From NCBI RefSeq assembly GCF_000720455.1, contig NZ_JOAK01000012.1:1-64000 (forward strand): DNA of 64,000 nucleotides, in the 5' to 3' direction. Within the stretch, counting starts at the first letter, position 1. Every line of letters begins with the position of its first letter. Of this stretch, positions 17,332 to 25,952 are shown piece by piece. Both the position numbers and the translations under genes were made by a program. Origin of the DNA: Streptomyces virginiae (GTDB lineage Bacteria > Actinomycetota > Actinomycetes > Streptomycetales > Streptomycetaceae). Below the pieces are notes generated by a model. It had not been told where the DNA came from and did not search any database. It saw only the letters and a program-made list of their open reading frames with translations.

Positions 17332-19023
17332 GTGAGGCACAGCGACGTGCGGGAGGAGGGGGCGAGCGCCCAGGCCGACGGGGACATACCCGGCGACGGG
17401 GCGAGCGCTCCCGGCACGGTGCCCCCACAGAGGGGCGGCTCCAGGTCGGCCCGCCGGGGCGGCGCCCGTCCCACCAGGCCGCGCCGCCGGCGCGTGCTGC
17501 GCTGGGTCTCCTCCGTGCTGTCCCTGCTCATACTCGGGACCGCGGCGGCCGGCTACCTCTACTACCGGCACCTCAACGGCAGCATCCAGACGGACGCGCT
17601 GAACCTCGGTGAGAACAAGCTGGGCGGTTCCAAGCCCAACGCCTTCGGGCAGACCCCGCTGAACATCCTGCTCATCGGCTCCGACGCGCGCAACGACGCG
17701 GAGAACCAGGCCCTCGGCGGGGCCACGGAGACCTTCGACGGGCCGCCGCTCGCGGACGTCCAGATGCTGCTGCACCTGTCCGCGGACCGCAGCAACATGT
17801 CCGTGATCTCGATGCCGCGCGACACGATGCTGATGATGCCCAAGTGCACCGAGCCGGGCGGCAAGGTGCACCCCGCCAGCAAGGGGCTCGTCCAGACGAA
17901 CGAGTCGATCCAGCGCGGCGGGCCGGGCTGCACCGTCGCCGCGTGGAGCGAGCTGACGAAGATCCCCATCGATCACTTCATGATGATCGACTTCAAGGGC
18001 GTGGTCCGGATGGCGGACGCCATCGGCGGCGTCCCGGTCTGCGTCGAGCAGAACGTGCACTCCCGCACGCGGGACGGCAAGGGCTCCGGCCTGAAGCTGC
18101 CGAAGGGCACCAGCGTCATCCAGGGCGAAACCGCCCTGCAGTGGCTGCGCACCCGCTACGGCTTCGAGGACGGCACCGACATCGGCCGCACCCACGCCCA
18201 GCACCAGTACATGAACTCGATGGCCCGCGAGTTCCGCAAGAACGCCAAGCTCAGCAACCCGGTCAAGCTCAACAGCCTGGCCCAGGCGGCGATCGAGGCC
18301 ATGGTCGTGGACACCGGCCTGAACAAGATCGACAAGCTGTTCGACCTCAGCATGGAGCTCAAGAAGGTCCCGCCGGGCCGCATCACCATGACCACCATGC
18401 CGTGGGTCTACAGCACCAAGCCCGGCCTGGACGGGCGGGTCGAGCCCAAGGCGGGCGAAGCCGAGGACCTGTTCCGGATGGTCCGCGAGGACATCGCGCT
18501 CGACGGCCAGGGCTCGGGCTCCCCGGCCGCCTCCGCGTCCCCGGCCACCCCGTCCGCGCCCGCCCAGCAGCCGAGCCCCGCCGCCACCGCGGCGGCCACG
18601 GCCGCACCGCCCGCGAAGATCGCGGTCACCGTCCGCAATTCGACCGGCGGCAAGGACGGCACCGAGGCCAAGGTCAAGGGCCGGGCGAGCGAGGTCGCGG
18701 CCCTGCTCACCGGCAAGGGCTTCACTAAGGTCGTCGCCGACACCCAGACGGGTGCGGAGGACACCTCGGTGATCCGCTACGCCACCGACGCCCAGGCGGC
18801 CGACGCGGCCGCCGTGGCCACCGCCCTCGGCCTGCCCGCCGCCTCCGTGCAGAAGTCCGACCAGGTCGCCGGCATCGTCGTGTTCGTCGGCAAGGACTGG
18901 CGGTCCGGCGGCAGCCCGGCCGCGCCGGCGCCCGCCCCGACCAAGGCGCCGGACTCCGCGCACGCGCTCAACGGCGACAACGACCAGGCCTGCATGCCGA
19001 TCCAGCCCGGCTTCACCTGGTAG
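17332..19023 (+). CDS. LCP-family transferase 3 with LytR_C domain
   Basis: This 563-residue protein has a basic N-terminus, one helix (LRWVSSVLSLLILGTAAAGY) and an LCP domain with NILLIGSDARNDAEN, LADVQMLLHLSADRSN, ISMPRDTMLMMPKC and FMMIDFKGVVRMADAIGG. Where LCP 1 and 2 have RSDTT or HADTT, this one has PLADVQ, a departure in the first substrate loop. A Pro/Ala linker leads to a LytR_C domain (about 425-520, IAVTVRNSTGGKDG). GTG 17332 follows TTGAGGGGGATACGC. It sits 61 bp after LCP 2 and is closed by a very strong terminator. Confidence 0.92.
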   Translation: MRHSDVREEGASAQADGDIPGDGASAPGTVPPQRGGSRSARRGGARPTRPRRRRVLRWVSSVLSLLILGTAAAGYLYYRHLNGSIQTDALNLGENKLGGSKPNAFGQTPLNILLIGSDARNDAENQALGGATETFDGPPLADVQMLLHLSADRSNMSVISMPRDTMLMMPKCTEPGGKVHPASKGLVQTNESIQRGGPGCTVAAWSELTKIPIDHFMMIDFKGVVRMADAIGGVPVCVEQNVHSRTRDGKGSGLKLPKGTSVIQGETALQWLRTRYGFEDGTDIGRTHAQHQYMNSMAREFRKNAKLSNPVKLNSLAQAAIEAMVVDTGLNKIDKLFDLSMELKKVPPGRITMTTMPWVYSTKPGLDGRVEPKAGEAEDLFRMVREDIALDGQGSGSPAASASPATPSAPAQQPSPAATAAATAAPPAKIAVTVRNSTGGKDGTEAKVKGRASEVAALLTGKGFTKVVADTQTGAEDTSVIRYATDAQAADAAAVATALGLPAASVQKSDQVAGIVVFVGKDWRSGGSPAAPAPAPTKAPDSAHALNGDNDQACMPIQPGFTW

Positions 19024-19035
19024 CGCGCACACGAG

Positions 19036-19087
19036 AGGGGCCCGGCGCGGGAACTGCGGTCGTACGCAGTTCCCGCGCCGGGCCCCT
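19036..19087. terminator. Bidirectional terminator
   Basis: A perfect 22-bp stem (GGGGCCCGGCGCGGGAACTG... at 19037-19058 with its complement at 19065-19086) has a 6-nt loop and an extra A-T pair at the base. It lies between the convergent LCP 3 and glycosyltransferase genes and can serve both strands. Confidence 0.85.
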
Positions 19088-19096
19088 TCGTACGTC

Positions 19097-20122
19097 TCAG
19101 GCCTGCGGGACGCCGGGCAGCACGGCCGGGCGGCGGCTCGCGATGAGCTTGTTCGCCAGGGCGCGCGGGCTGGTCAGGAAGCCGAAGCCCCAGGACAGGT
19201 GCATGGTCGCCAGGGCCAGGGGGATCTGCGCCCGGGCCTTCGGCGGCAGCCCCTTGCCGGCCGGGACGGAGCCCACGGCGATCGCCGCGAGGTAGCCGGC
19301 CGGGACTGCGAAGCCGAGCGGGCTGACGGTCACGCCCACGACCACGCCCGCGGCGATCGCGCAGACGAGGGTCGGCGGGGCCAGGTAGCGCATGTTGATG
19401 GAGCCCGAGTGGTAGCGGGCCACCACGTGCCGCCACCGGCCGTAGTCCTTGTACTGCTTGGCCAGGGCCTTGACGGAGCGTCGCGGGCGGTACTGGACCT
19501 TCAGCTCGGGCGAGAACCAGATCAGCCCGCCGGCTTCGCGGATGCGGAAGTTCAGCTCCCAGTCCTGGGCGCGGATGAACTCCTCGTTGTAGCCGCCCTG
19601 CTGTTCCAGCGCCTCACGGCGGAAGACGCCGAGGTAGACGGTCTCGGCCGGGCCGGCCTGGCCTCCGGTGTGGAAGGGGGCGTTGCCGACGCCGATCTTC
19701 GAGGTCATCGCGGCGGCGACGGCCTCCTCCCAGGCGTTCTGGCCTTCGGCGTGCATGATCCCGCCGACGTTCTGCGCACCGGTCTCCTCCAGGAGGCGGA
19801 CGGCGGTGGCGATGTAGTTCGGGGAGAGCATGCCGTGGCCGTCGACGCGTACCACGATCGGGTGACGCGAGGCCTTGATGGCGGCGTTGAGCGCCGCCGG
19901 GGTCCGGCCGGTGGGATTCGGGACGGTGTGGACTCGGGGATCCTCGGCGACGAGTTCGGCGGCGATCTCGTCGGTGCGGTCCGTGGACGGCCCGAGTGCG
20001 ATCACCACCTCCATCTCGCCCGCATACTCCTGTTCCAGGATGTGGCGGACGGACTCACGGAGGTAGTGCTCCTCATTGAGCACCGGCATGATCACCGAGA
20101 CTGCGGGCTGCTGGGCGGGCAT
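19097..20122 (-). CDS. Family 2 glycosyltransferase, membrane-anchored
   Basis: The 341-residue protein has a GT-A domain (SVIMPVLNEEHYLRESV, GPSTDRTDEIAAEL, VRVDGHGMLSPNYI with the DGH metal site, RAQDWELNFRIREAGG) and two to three hydrophobic helices in the last 110 residues (PTLVCAIAAGVVVGVTVSP). It resembles succinoglycan/ExoA-type enzymes that act on polyprenyl-linked sugars. ATG 20122 was preferred over an in-frame TTG at 20134 because GAAGGA lies 5 nt upstream. It is flanked by LCP genes on both sides, so a role in making the polymer that LCP proteins attach is plausible. Sugar specificity is unknown. Confidence 0.88.
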   Translation of the reverse strand: MPAQQPAVSVIMPVLNEEHYLRESVRHILEQEYAGEMEVVIALGPSTDRTDEIAAELVAEDPRVHTVPNPTGRTPAALNAAIKASRHPIVVRVDGHGMLSPNYIATAVRLLEETGAQNVGGIMHAEGQNAWEEAVAAAMTSKIGVGNAPFHTGGQAGPAETVYLGVFRREALEQQGGYNEEFIRAQDWELNFRIREAGGLIWFSPELKVQYRPRRSVKALAKQYKDYGRWRHVVARYHSGSINMRYLAPPTLVCAIAAGVVVGVTVSPLGFAVPAGYLAAIAVGSVPAGKGLPPKARAQIPLALATMHLSWGFGFLTSPRALANKLIASRRPAVLPGVPQA

Positions 20123-20309
20123 GTGGTCCTTCAAGGTCGGGTATCGGTGTCACGTTACCGCGTACGGGGGAACCGGGTGCGCGCCGAGTGATCGGTAAGG
20201 ACAGCTGCTGATCGTATGGGCCTACTGTTCTGTCGAATCAGCGGGCTGAGTGCACAAGACCCGGCCCGGCAGTGACCGGTATCCCTGCTGCCCCGCGGAG
20301 GTGTCCGCC

Positions 20310-21806
20310 GTGCCCCAGCCGCACCGACCCACCCGTCCCGCCCGGCCGCCCGAGCCGCCGCGCGCACGGCGCGGCGGCGGTGGCGGGCGGGCCCGGCGCC
20401 GGGAGGGCCGGCCCCGGTGGGGGGTGCGGCTGGCTGCCGGGCTGTCGGTGGCGGTGCTGGGCTCCGGAGCCGTCGGGCACGCCGTGATGACCGGTCTGGA
20501 CACCGGGATCGAGCGGGTGGACCCGTTCAAGGACATGAAGAACCGCCCGCAGGCCGGACACGGCATCAACTTCCTGCTGGTGGGCACCGACGGCCGGGAC
20601 AAGATCAGCCCCGAGGAGAAGCGCGAGTACCGCCTGGGCGGGGCGCCGTGCCACTGCACGGACACGATCATGCTGGTGCACCTGTCGGCGGACAAGGAGC
20701 GGGCGAGCGTCGTCAGCCTGCCCCGCGACAGCTACGCCGAGGTGCCCGCGCACCGCGACCAGGTCACCGGCAAGGCGCACAAGGCTCACCCGGTTCGGCT
20801 GAACGCGGCGTACGCGGAGGGCGGTCCCAACCTCACCGTGCGGACGGTCGAGAACATGACCCGCGTGAAGATCGACCACTACCTGGAGGTCGACTTCACC
20901 AGCTTCATGAAGACGGTCGACGCGATGGGCGGGGTGGAGATCTGCACCGCCAAGACCATGCGCGACCCCAACACCGGCCTCGACCTGCTGCCCGGCACCC
21001 ACCGGCTGACCGGCGGCCAGGCCCTGCAGTACGTACGCTCGCGCCACGTCGACGGCGCCTCCGACCTCGGCCGGATGCAGCGCCAGCAGCGGTTCATCGC
21101 CGCCCTCATCAAGCAGGCGACCGGCGGCGGGGTGCTGCTGAACCCCGTCAAGTTCAAGGAACTCAGTTCCACCCTGCTGGGGTCGGTGCGCGCCGACAAG
21201 GGCTTCGGCTCGGAGCAGATGCTGGCGCTCGGGCAGGCGATGCGGGACTTCACCCCCTCCTCCTCCGAGTTCGCCTCGGTGCCCATCGGCAGCCCCTCCT
21301 TCCAGGTGAAGGGCATCGGCTCCACCGTGAAATGGGACGAGCCGAAGGCGGCCAAGCTCTTCGAGGCACTGCGCGAGGACCGGCCGCTGGCCCCGGCCCG
21401 GCCCGGGAAGGCCGCCGCCGGCCGGCCCGCGGCGGTGCCGGTGGACGTGCCGCCGCCGCAGGTCCGGGTCCAGGTGGAGAACGGGACGCGGATCGACGGG
21501 CTGGGCGGGCGCGTCGACAGCGCACTGCGCGCCACCGGCTTCGACACCACGGGGACACCGGGCAACGGCGCCGGCCGCGACGTCAAGCGCACGGTGATCA
21601 CGTACGACCCCCGCTGGGACCGCTCGGCGCGGTCGGTGGCGACCGCGCTGCCCGGCAGTGAGCTGCGGGCGGTCGCGGGGCAGGGCCGGACGGTCACGGT
21701 GATCGCCGGCGCCGACTACCGCAAGGTGGTGCCGGTCCGCGCGGAGGACCCGTACCAGGGTGCCTTCGGGGTGGTCAGCGGCGACCAGGTGGTCTGCGGC
21801 AACTGA
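20310..21806 (+). CDS. LCP-family transferase 4 with LytR_C domain
   Basis: The 498-residue protein starts at GTG 20310, which has GGAGG about 8 nt upstream; an in-frame GTG at 20250 has no ribosome site. A basic cytoplasmic stretch (RARRREGRPR) precedes one helix. LCP motifs: NFLLVGTDGRDKISPEEK, CHCTDTIMLVHLSADKERAS, VSLPRDSYAEVPAHRD, VKIDHYLEVDFTSFMKTVD and GGQALQYVRSRHVDG. The insert GGAPCHC carries two cysteines absent from the other paralogues. Residues about 395-490 form a LytR_C domain (VRVQVENGTRIDGLG). It is divergent from the glycosyltransferase. Confidence 0.92.
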   Translation: MPQPHRPTRPARPPEPPRARRGGGGGRARRREGRPRWGVRLAAGLSVAVLGSGAVGHAVMTGLDTGIERVDPFKDMKNRPQAGHGINFLLVGTDGRDKISPEEKREYRLGGAPCHCTDTIMLVHLSADKERASVVSLPRDSYAEVPAHRDQVTGKAHKAHPVRLNAAYAEGGPNLTVRTVENMTRVKIDHYLEVDFTSFMKTVDAMGGVEICTAKTMRDPNTGLDLLPGTHRLTGGQALQYVRSRHVDGASDLGRMQRQQRFIAALIKQATGGGVLLNPVKFKELSSTLLGSVRADKGFGSEQMLALGQAMRDFTPSSSEFASVPIGSPSFQVKGIGSTVKWDEPKAAKLFEALREDRPLAPARPGKAAAGRPAAVPVDVPPPQVRVQVENGTRIDGLGGRVDSALRATGFDTTGTPGNGAGRDVKRTVITYDPRWDRSARSVATALPGSELRAVAGQGRTVTVIAGADYRKVVPVRAEDPYQGAFGVVSGDQVVCGN

Positions 21807-21827
21807 GCGCCCGTACGGGCTCTTGGG

Positions 21828-21849
21828 CCGTGCGGGCTGCCCCGCGCGG
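21828..21849. terminator. Hairpin between convergent LCP 4 and thioesterase genes
   Basis: A 9-bp stem with a CTGC loop (CCGTGCGGG at 21828-21836 pairing with 21841-21849, one G-T pair) follows a 12-bp self-complementary GCCCGTACGGGC at 21809-21820. Either could end transcription of the two convergent genes. Confidence 0.5.
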
Positions 21850-21855
21850 GCCGTC

Positions 21856-22392
21856 TCAGTCGTCGAAGCCCTGGGCGGCGCGCTCCTCGCGCAGGGCCAT
21901 GATGGCCTGGCGGCGGGCGAGCCGGTGGGTGCGGCGGATCTGGGCCTCCTGGTAGCGCCGCTCGTCCTGCTCCGTCTCGGGGAGCACGGGCGGGACCTGT
22001 CGGGGCTTGCCGTCGGCGTCCACGGCCGCGAAGACGAGGTAGGCGCTGCCGACCTGGGTGGCGGGGGTGGACTCGTTCCACCGCTCGGCGAGGACGCGCA
22101 CGCCGATCTCCATGGAGGAGCGGCCGGTCCAGTTGCACTGGGCCTTCACGTGGACGAGGTCGCCCACGCGCACGGGTGCGAGGAAGGCCATCTCGTCCAT
22201 GGAGGCGGTGACCGCCGGACCGCCGGAGTGACGGCCCGCCACGGCGCCCGCGGCGTCGTCGACCAGCTTCATGATGACGCCACCGTGCACCGTGCCCAGG
22301 AGGTTGGTGTCGTTGGCGGTCATGATGTGGCTGAGGGTCGTCCGGGAGGCGGCGGTCGGCTTCCCGGGCAGCTCGCCCGGTATCTGTGTCAT
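21856..22392 (-). CDS. Hotdog-fold acyl-CoA thioesterase
   Basis: The 178-residue protein has a YciA/BACH-like hotdog domain: LSHIMTANDTNLLGTVHGG, MDEMAFLAPVRVGDLVHVKA, NWTGRSSMEIGVRVLAE and VGSAYLVFAAVDADGKP. N-x-x-G-x-V-H-G-G and the later acidic helix fit the catalytic site of hexameric acyl-CoA hydrolases. The C-terminal 30 residues are charged (RRTHRLARRQAIMALREERA). Start ATG 22392 follows AAGGTG by 6 nt. A perfect palindrome begins 16 bp upstream of the start. It would hydrolyse acyl-CoA in the cytoplasm; chain length is not predictable. Confidence 0.88.
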   Translation of the reverse strand: MTQIPGELPGKPTAASRTTLSHIMTANDTNLLGTVHGGVIMKLVDDAAGAVAGRHSGGPAVTASMDEMAFLAPVRVGDLVHVKAQCNWTGRSSMEIGVRVLAERWNESTPATQVGSAYLVFAAVDADGKPRQVPPVLPETEQDERRYQEAQIRRTHRLARRQAIMALREERAAQGFDD

Positions 22393-22407
22393 ACGGACAC
22401 CTTAGGC

Positions 22408-22455
22408 GGTGTCCTGCGGGTCAGGGCCGGGCCCGGCCCTGACCCGCAGGACACC
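22408..22455. repeat. Perfect 48-bp palindrome without a loop
   Basis: Arms at 22408-22431 (GGTGTCCTGCGGGTCAGGGC...) and 22432-22455 are exact complements for all 24 positions. It sits between divergent genes, 16 bp from the thioesterase start codon and just upstream of its AAGGTG ribosome site, and 99 bp from LCP 5. No U-run follows in either direction, and no gene ends here, so terminator function is unlikely. It could be a large operator, an mRNA 5' hairpin or a mobile-repeat relic. Confidence 0.9.
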
Positions 22456-22554
22456 CCCTCTATGGGTCGTGGAGGCATCAGCTCTGCAACAGCACAGGTA
22501 CGGAACCTCCCCCGGGCTGTCGGAGGCGCCGCTCCGGCATGCATCCTTGGGCGC

Positions 22555-23877
22555 ATGAATGACTGGCCAGAAGGTCGTGACGACGCCTACGGACGCGGCA
22601 GCGCGCGTCCGCAGCCCGAAGGTGTGCAGCGGATGCGGCACATCCAGCGGCAGCCCCAGCAGCCGCCGCGGCCCCCGCAGCCCGGGCAGCCGCCGCGGCC
22701 GCAGCGCCCGGCGGGACCCGTGCCCACGCCCGGCGTCCCCCCGCAGCAGGCGGGCGGCCACGACACGTACGGCGGTTACGACAGCGGCTACAACACCGGC
22801 CAGGTGTACGGCTCGCCCGCCGGCGGCGCCCCGGGCCGGCCGGGAGGTCCCGGCGGGCCGTCGGGCCCCGACGGGCCGGGCCGGGCGCCCGGCCCGGCCC
22901 CGGACTGGCGCAAGCGCATCAAGGTCGGCTCGATCGTGCTGGTCTCCGCGCTGCTCGTGACGTCCGTCTCCACCTACTTCTGGGCCGACTCCAAGGTGCG
23001 CCGCGAGGTGGACCTCTCCAAGGTCATCGAACGGCCGAAGGAGGGCGACTGCACGACGTACCTGATCGTGGGCTCGGACAGCCGTGAGGGCATGTCCGAC
23101 GAGGAGAAGAAGAAGCTCCACACGGGCTCGGCCGAGGGCAAGCGGACCGACTCGATGATGATCCTGGCGAAGTGCTCCAGCGGGAACACCATGATCTCGC
23201 TGCCGCGCGACTCGGACGTGGAGATCCCCTCCTTCGTCGGCTCCCAGTCCGGCAAGAAGTTCACCGGCACGGGGCGGCGGGTCAAGCTCAACGCGGCGTA
23301 CGCGGAGGACGGCCCCGAGCTGCTGGTGCGCACGGTCGAGCACAACACGGGCCTGCGCATCGACCACTACGCGGAGATCGGCTTCGCCGGCTTCGCGAAC
23401 ATCGTGGACGCGCTGGGCGGTGTGGAGCTCGACATCGAGGAGGGCTTCAAGGACGAGAAGTCGGGCGCCGACTTCAAGGCGGGCAAGCAGACGCTGAACG
23501 GCGAGCAGTCGCTGGCCTTCGTACGGACCCGCTACGCCTTCGCCGAGTCGGACCTCCAGCGGACGAAGAACCAGCAGAAGTTCCTGTCGGCGCTGGCCAA
23601 CCAGGCGGCGACCCCGTCGACGATCCTCAACCCGTTCGCGCTCTACCCGATGCTGGGCGCGGGCCTGGACACCCTGATCGTGGACAAGGACATGGGCCTG
23701 TACGACATGGGCCAGATGTTCTTCGCGATGAAGGGCGTCAACGGAGGTGACGGCGTGTCGATGAACATGCCGATCTCCGGGCAGCGCGGCGGCAACCTCG
23801 TCTGGGACAAGGCGAAGGTGCAGCAGCTGGTGAAGCAGATCCAGAACGACGAGAAGGTCACCGTCCGCGGGAACTGA
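22555..23877 (+). CDS. LCP-family transferase 5 with long Pro-rich cytoplasmic N-terminus
   Basis: This 440-residue protein has about 120 cytoplasmic residues rich in Pro, Gln and Gly (QRQPQQPPRPPQPGQPPRPQ), then one helix (VGSIVLVSALLVTSVSTYFW). The LCP domain has TYLIVGSDSREGMSDEEKKK, GKRTDSMMILAKCSSGNT, ISLPRDSDVEIPSF, LRIDHYAEIGFAGFANIVDA and GEQSLAFVRTRYAFAESD. It lacks a LytR_C domain. The start at ATG 22555 has a weak ribosome site. It resembles LCP 4 in the DEEKK insert but ends after the core domain. It is convergent with the guanylyltransferase gene. Confidence 0.92.
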   Translation: MNDWPEGRDDAYGRGSARPQPEGVQRMRHIQRQPQQPPRPPQPGQPPRPQRPAGPVPTPGVPPQQAGGHDTYGGYDSGYNTGQVYGSPAGGAPGRPGGPGGPSGPDGPGRAPGPAPDWRKRIKVGSIVLVSALLVTSVSTYFWADSKVRREVDLSKVIERPKEGDCTTYLIVGSDSREGMSDEEKKKLHTGSAEGKRTDSMMILAKCSSGNTMISLPRDSDVEIPSFVGSQSGKKFTGTGRRVKLNAAYAEDGPELLVRTVEHNTGLRIDHYAEIGFAGFANIVDALGGVELDIEEGFKDEKSGADFKAGKQTLNGEQSLAFVRTRYAFAESDLQRTKNQQKFLSALANQAATPSTILNPFALYPMLGAGLDTLIVDKDMGLYDMGQMFFAMKGVNGGDGVSMNMPISGQRGGNLVWDKAKVQQLVKQIQNDEKVTVRGN

Positions 23878-23882
23878 CGTGG

Positions 23883-23907
23883 GGCCGGGGCCTTGCGGGC
23901 CCCGGCC
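23883..23907. terminator. Hairpin between LCP 5 and guanylyltransferase genes
   Basis: A 10-bp perfect stem GGCCGGGGCC (23883-23892) with TTGCG loop pairs with 23898-23907, only 5 nt after the LCP 5 stop. A second 6-2-6 inverted repeat, CGCTCC-CC-GGAGCG, follows within 20 bp. Together they probably terminate both convergent genes. Confidence 0.6.
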
Positions 23908-23929
23908 GTACGCGCTCCCCGGAGCGGGA

Positions 23930-25012
23930 TCAGGCGTCCGGGGAGAAGCGGATGGCGGCGGCGGGCAGTTCCGCCTCGCACCACACCCGGGCGCCGGCCC
24001 GCAGTTCGTTGTCGGCGCCCACGACGGCGCCGTCGCCGACGACGGTGCCGTCCAGCACGGTCCGCGCGCCCACGGCGGCGCGGGCGCCGATGAGGCTCGC
24101 GTTGACCTGGGCGTCGGGGCCGATGACGGCGCCGTCGAGCACGATGGAGCCCTGGACGACCGCTCCGGCCTCGACGCGTGCGCCGGCGCCCACGACGGTG
24201 CCGCCCGACAGCTTGGCCCCGGCCGCCACCTCGGCGCCGGGCAGGACCAGGGACTCGCCCCGGCGGCCGGGTACGGCCGGGGAGGGGACGACCCCGCGGA
24301 CGAGGTCGGCGGAGGCCTGGATGATGGATTCGGGCTTGCCGAGGTCCATCCAGTAGGTGTTCTCGGTGACTCCGTGGAGCTTGGCCCCGGAGGCGAGCAG
24401 GCCCGGGAAGGTCTCGCGCTCGACGGAGACGGGGCGGCCGGCCGGGATGGAGTCGATGACGCTGCGGCGGAAGACGTAGCAGCCGGCGTTGATCTGGTCG
24501 GTGATGATCTCTTCGGGCGTCTGCGGCTTCTCGGTGAAGGCGAGCACCCGCCCGTCGGGGTCGGTGGGGACGAGGCCGAAGGCGCGCGGGTCCTCGACCC
24601 GCACCAGGTGCAGGGAGACGTCGGCGTCGGCCGCCCGGTGGGCCTCGACGAGGCCGGCGATGTCCAGGCCGGTGAGGATGTCGCCGTTGAAGACGAGGAC
24701 GGAGGAGTCGGGGCCGCCGGTCAGGCGCTGCCCGGCGTTGCGGATGGCTCCGCCCGTGCCGAGGGGCTCGTCCTCGACCACGTATTCGAGGCTGAGGCCG
24801 AAGTCGGAACCGTCACCGAAGTAGGGCTCGAAGACCTCGGCGAGGTAGCAGGTCGCCATGACGATGTGCGTGACACCGGCGGCGGCGGCCCTGGCTATCT
24901 GGTGGGCGAGGAACGGGACGCCCGCCGTGGGGACCATGGGCTTGGGCGTGTTCACCGTCACGGGACGCAGCCGCGTCCCCTGTCCGCCGACCAGCAGGAT
25001 CGCTTCCGTCAT
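23930..25012 (-). CDS. Mannose-1-phosphate guanylyltransferase-like nucleotidyltransferase
   Basis: The 360-residue protein has an N-terminal nucleotidyltransferase domain (EAILLVGGQGTRLRPVTVNT, with GGQGTRLRP; LVFNGDILTGLDI with the metal-binding D; FTEKPQTPEEI; NAGCYVFRRSVID). A left-handed beta-helix of hexapeptide repeats fills residues about 240-345. This layout is shared by GDP-mannose pyrophosphorylases and other NDP-sugar synthases, so the sugar is not certain. It is one of several manC-type candidates known in S. coelicolor. With manB at the left edge it would give GDP-mannose for glycans and protein O-mannosylation. Confidence 0.82.
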   Translation of the reverse strand: MTEAILLVGGQGTRLRPVTVNTPKPMVPTAGVPFLAHQIARAAAAGVTHIVMATCYLAEVFEPYFGDGSDFGLSLEYVVEDEPLGTGGAIRNAGQRLTGGPDSSVLVFNGDILTGLDIAGLVEAHRAADADVSLHLVRVEDPRAFGLVPTDPDGRVLAFTEKPQTPEEIITDQINAGCYVFRRSVIDSIPAGRPVSVERETFPGLLASGAKLHGVTENTYWMDLGKPESIIQASADLVRGVVPSPAVPGRRGESLVLPGAEVAAGAKLSGGTVVGAGARVEAGAVVQGSIVLDGAVIGPDAQVNASLIGARAAVGARTVLDGTVVGDGAVVGADNELRAGARVWCEAELPAAAIRFSPDA

Positions 25013-25162
25013 TGCGTTCTCCCCAACCGATTACGGCGTACGAAGGTCCAAATTTAGCCCATCCGGGGGCGCCCCAAGGCCGATGCCGGATGTGTCGACC
25101 GGCGCGCGCACCGTACGGGCGCGGCGGTCGGTATGTCATGAAATGACCGGGTGTTCGCGCCG

Positions 25163-25810
25163 TCAGGAGGCGAACGGATCGGTGTGGCCGGGGAGTTGCT
25201 GCCCGGGCCGCAGGAAGCCCGGCCGGCCCGAACCGTCCCGTACCGGTACGAACCCGGCGGCGGTGAGCCGGCCGGTGATCTGCTGTCGGCGGATCTCGCC
25301 CAGCTTGTACGCGCCGGTCAGGAACGCCGCGAGCACACCGCCGCCGACGAGCGCGACGAGCGGTTTCCCGGAGACGAGCAGGACGAGGGCCAGGACCGCG
25401 CACATGCCGTAGCCGAGCACCTTGCGGGGCGTGTCCGCGGCGTGGGAGGACAGGACGTCGAACATGATCCGGTCCTTGGTCCGGGCGACCGCGTCCCCCG
25501 CCTCGGGCAGGGGCCGCAACGTCCCCTTCCGCATCCCGGGAACGGCGCCGCCGTTTCCGGCCGCGGGGTACGCGGCGACGGTGGCCGCCTCGCGGGTCCG
25601 GGCCCGGGGGCTCGGGTCGCGGTACATCCGGGCCAGGACGAGCGTCTTCTTGTGCCCGGTCCGGATCGACTGCCCGTACTCGAAGCCGTAGTGCTCGGCC
25701 ACGTGGACCAGGGCGGCCATGCGTCCCACGGCGGAGCCGGGGCCGATCTCGACGACGTCCTGACGGGCGATCTGCCGGAGCAGTCCCGATATCTCGCGTT
25801 CCACGGACAC
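25163..25810 (-). CDS. Conserved membrane protein of unknown function
   Basis: The 215-residue protein starts at GTG 25810 or GTG 25804 (VSVEREISGLLRQIARQDV). It has a soluble N-terminal half with RMAALVHVAEHYGFEYGQSI and KKTLVLARMYRD. Two hydrophobic helices follow (VLGYGMCAVLALVLLVSG and PLVALVGGGVLAAFLTGAY), then a short C-terminal segment (QITGRLTAAGFVPVRD). No catalytic motif is recognised. The longer frame reaching 25912 is not used because its extra residues lack codon bias. It lies alone between the nucleotidyltransferase and the acyl-CoA dehydrogenase. Confidence 0.7.
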   Translation of the reverse strand: MSVEREISGLLRQIARQDVVEIGPGSAVGRMAALVHVAEHYGFEYGQSIRTGHKKTLVLARMYRDPSPRARTREAATVAAYPAAGNGGAVPGMRKGTLRPLPEAGDAVARTKDRIMFDVLSSHAADTPRKVLGYGMCAVLALVLLVSGKPLVALVGGGVLAAFLTGAYKLGEIRRQQITGRLTAAGFVPVRDGSGRPGFLRPGQQLPGHTDPFAS

Positions 25811-25952
25811 TTTCCCCGCCCCGCCCCCAAGCACCGGGCACCGGGCACCGGGGCCAGGCGCCGACCACTGATCGGCGCACAGCCTAGTGGTACCCGGACG
25901 ACCCCCGGCCACGGCCGGAGGTCGTCCTGGTGCGCGGGTCGCCCCCTCGCGG

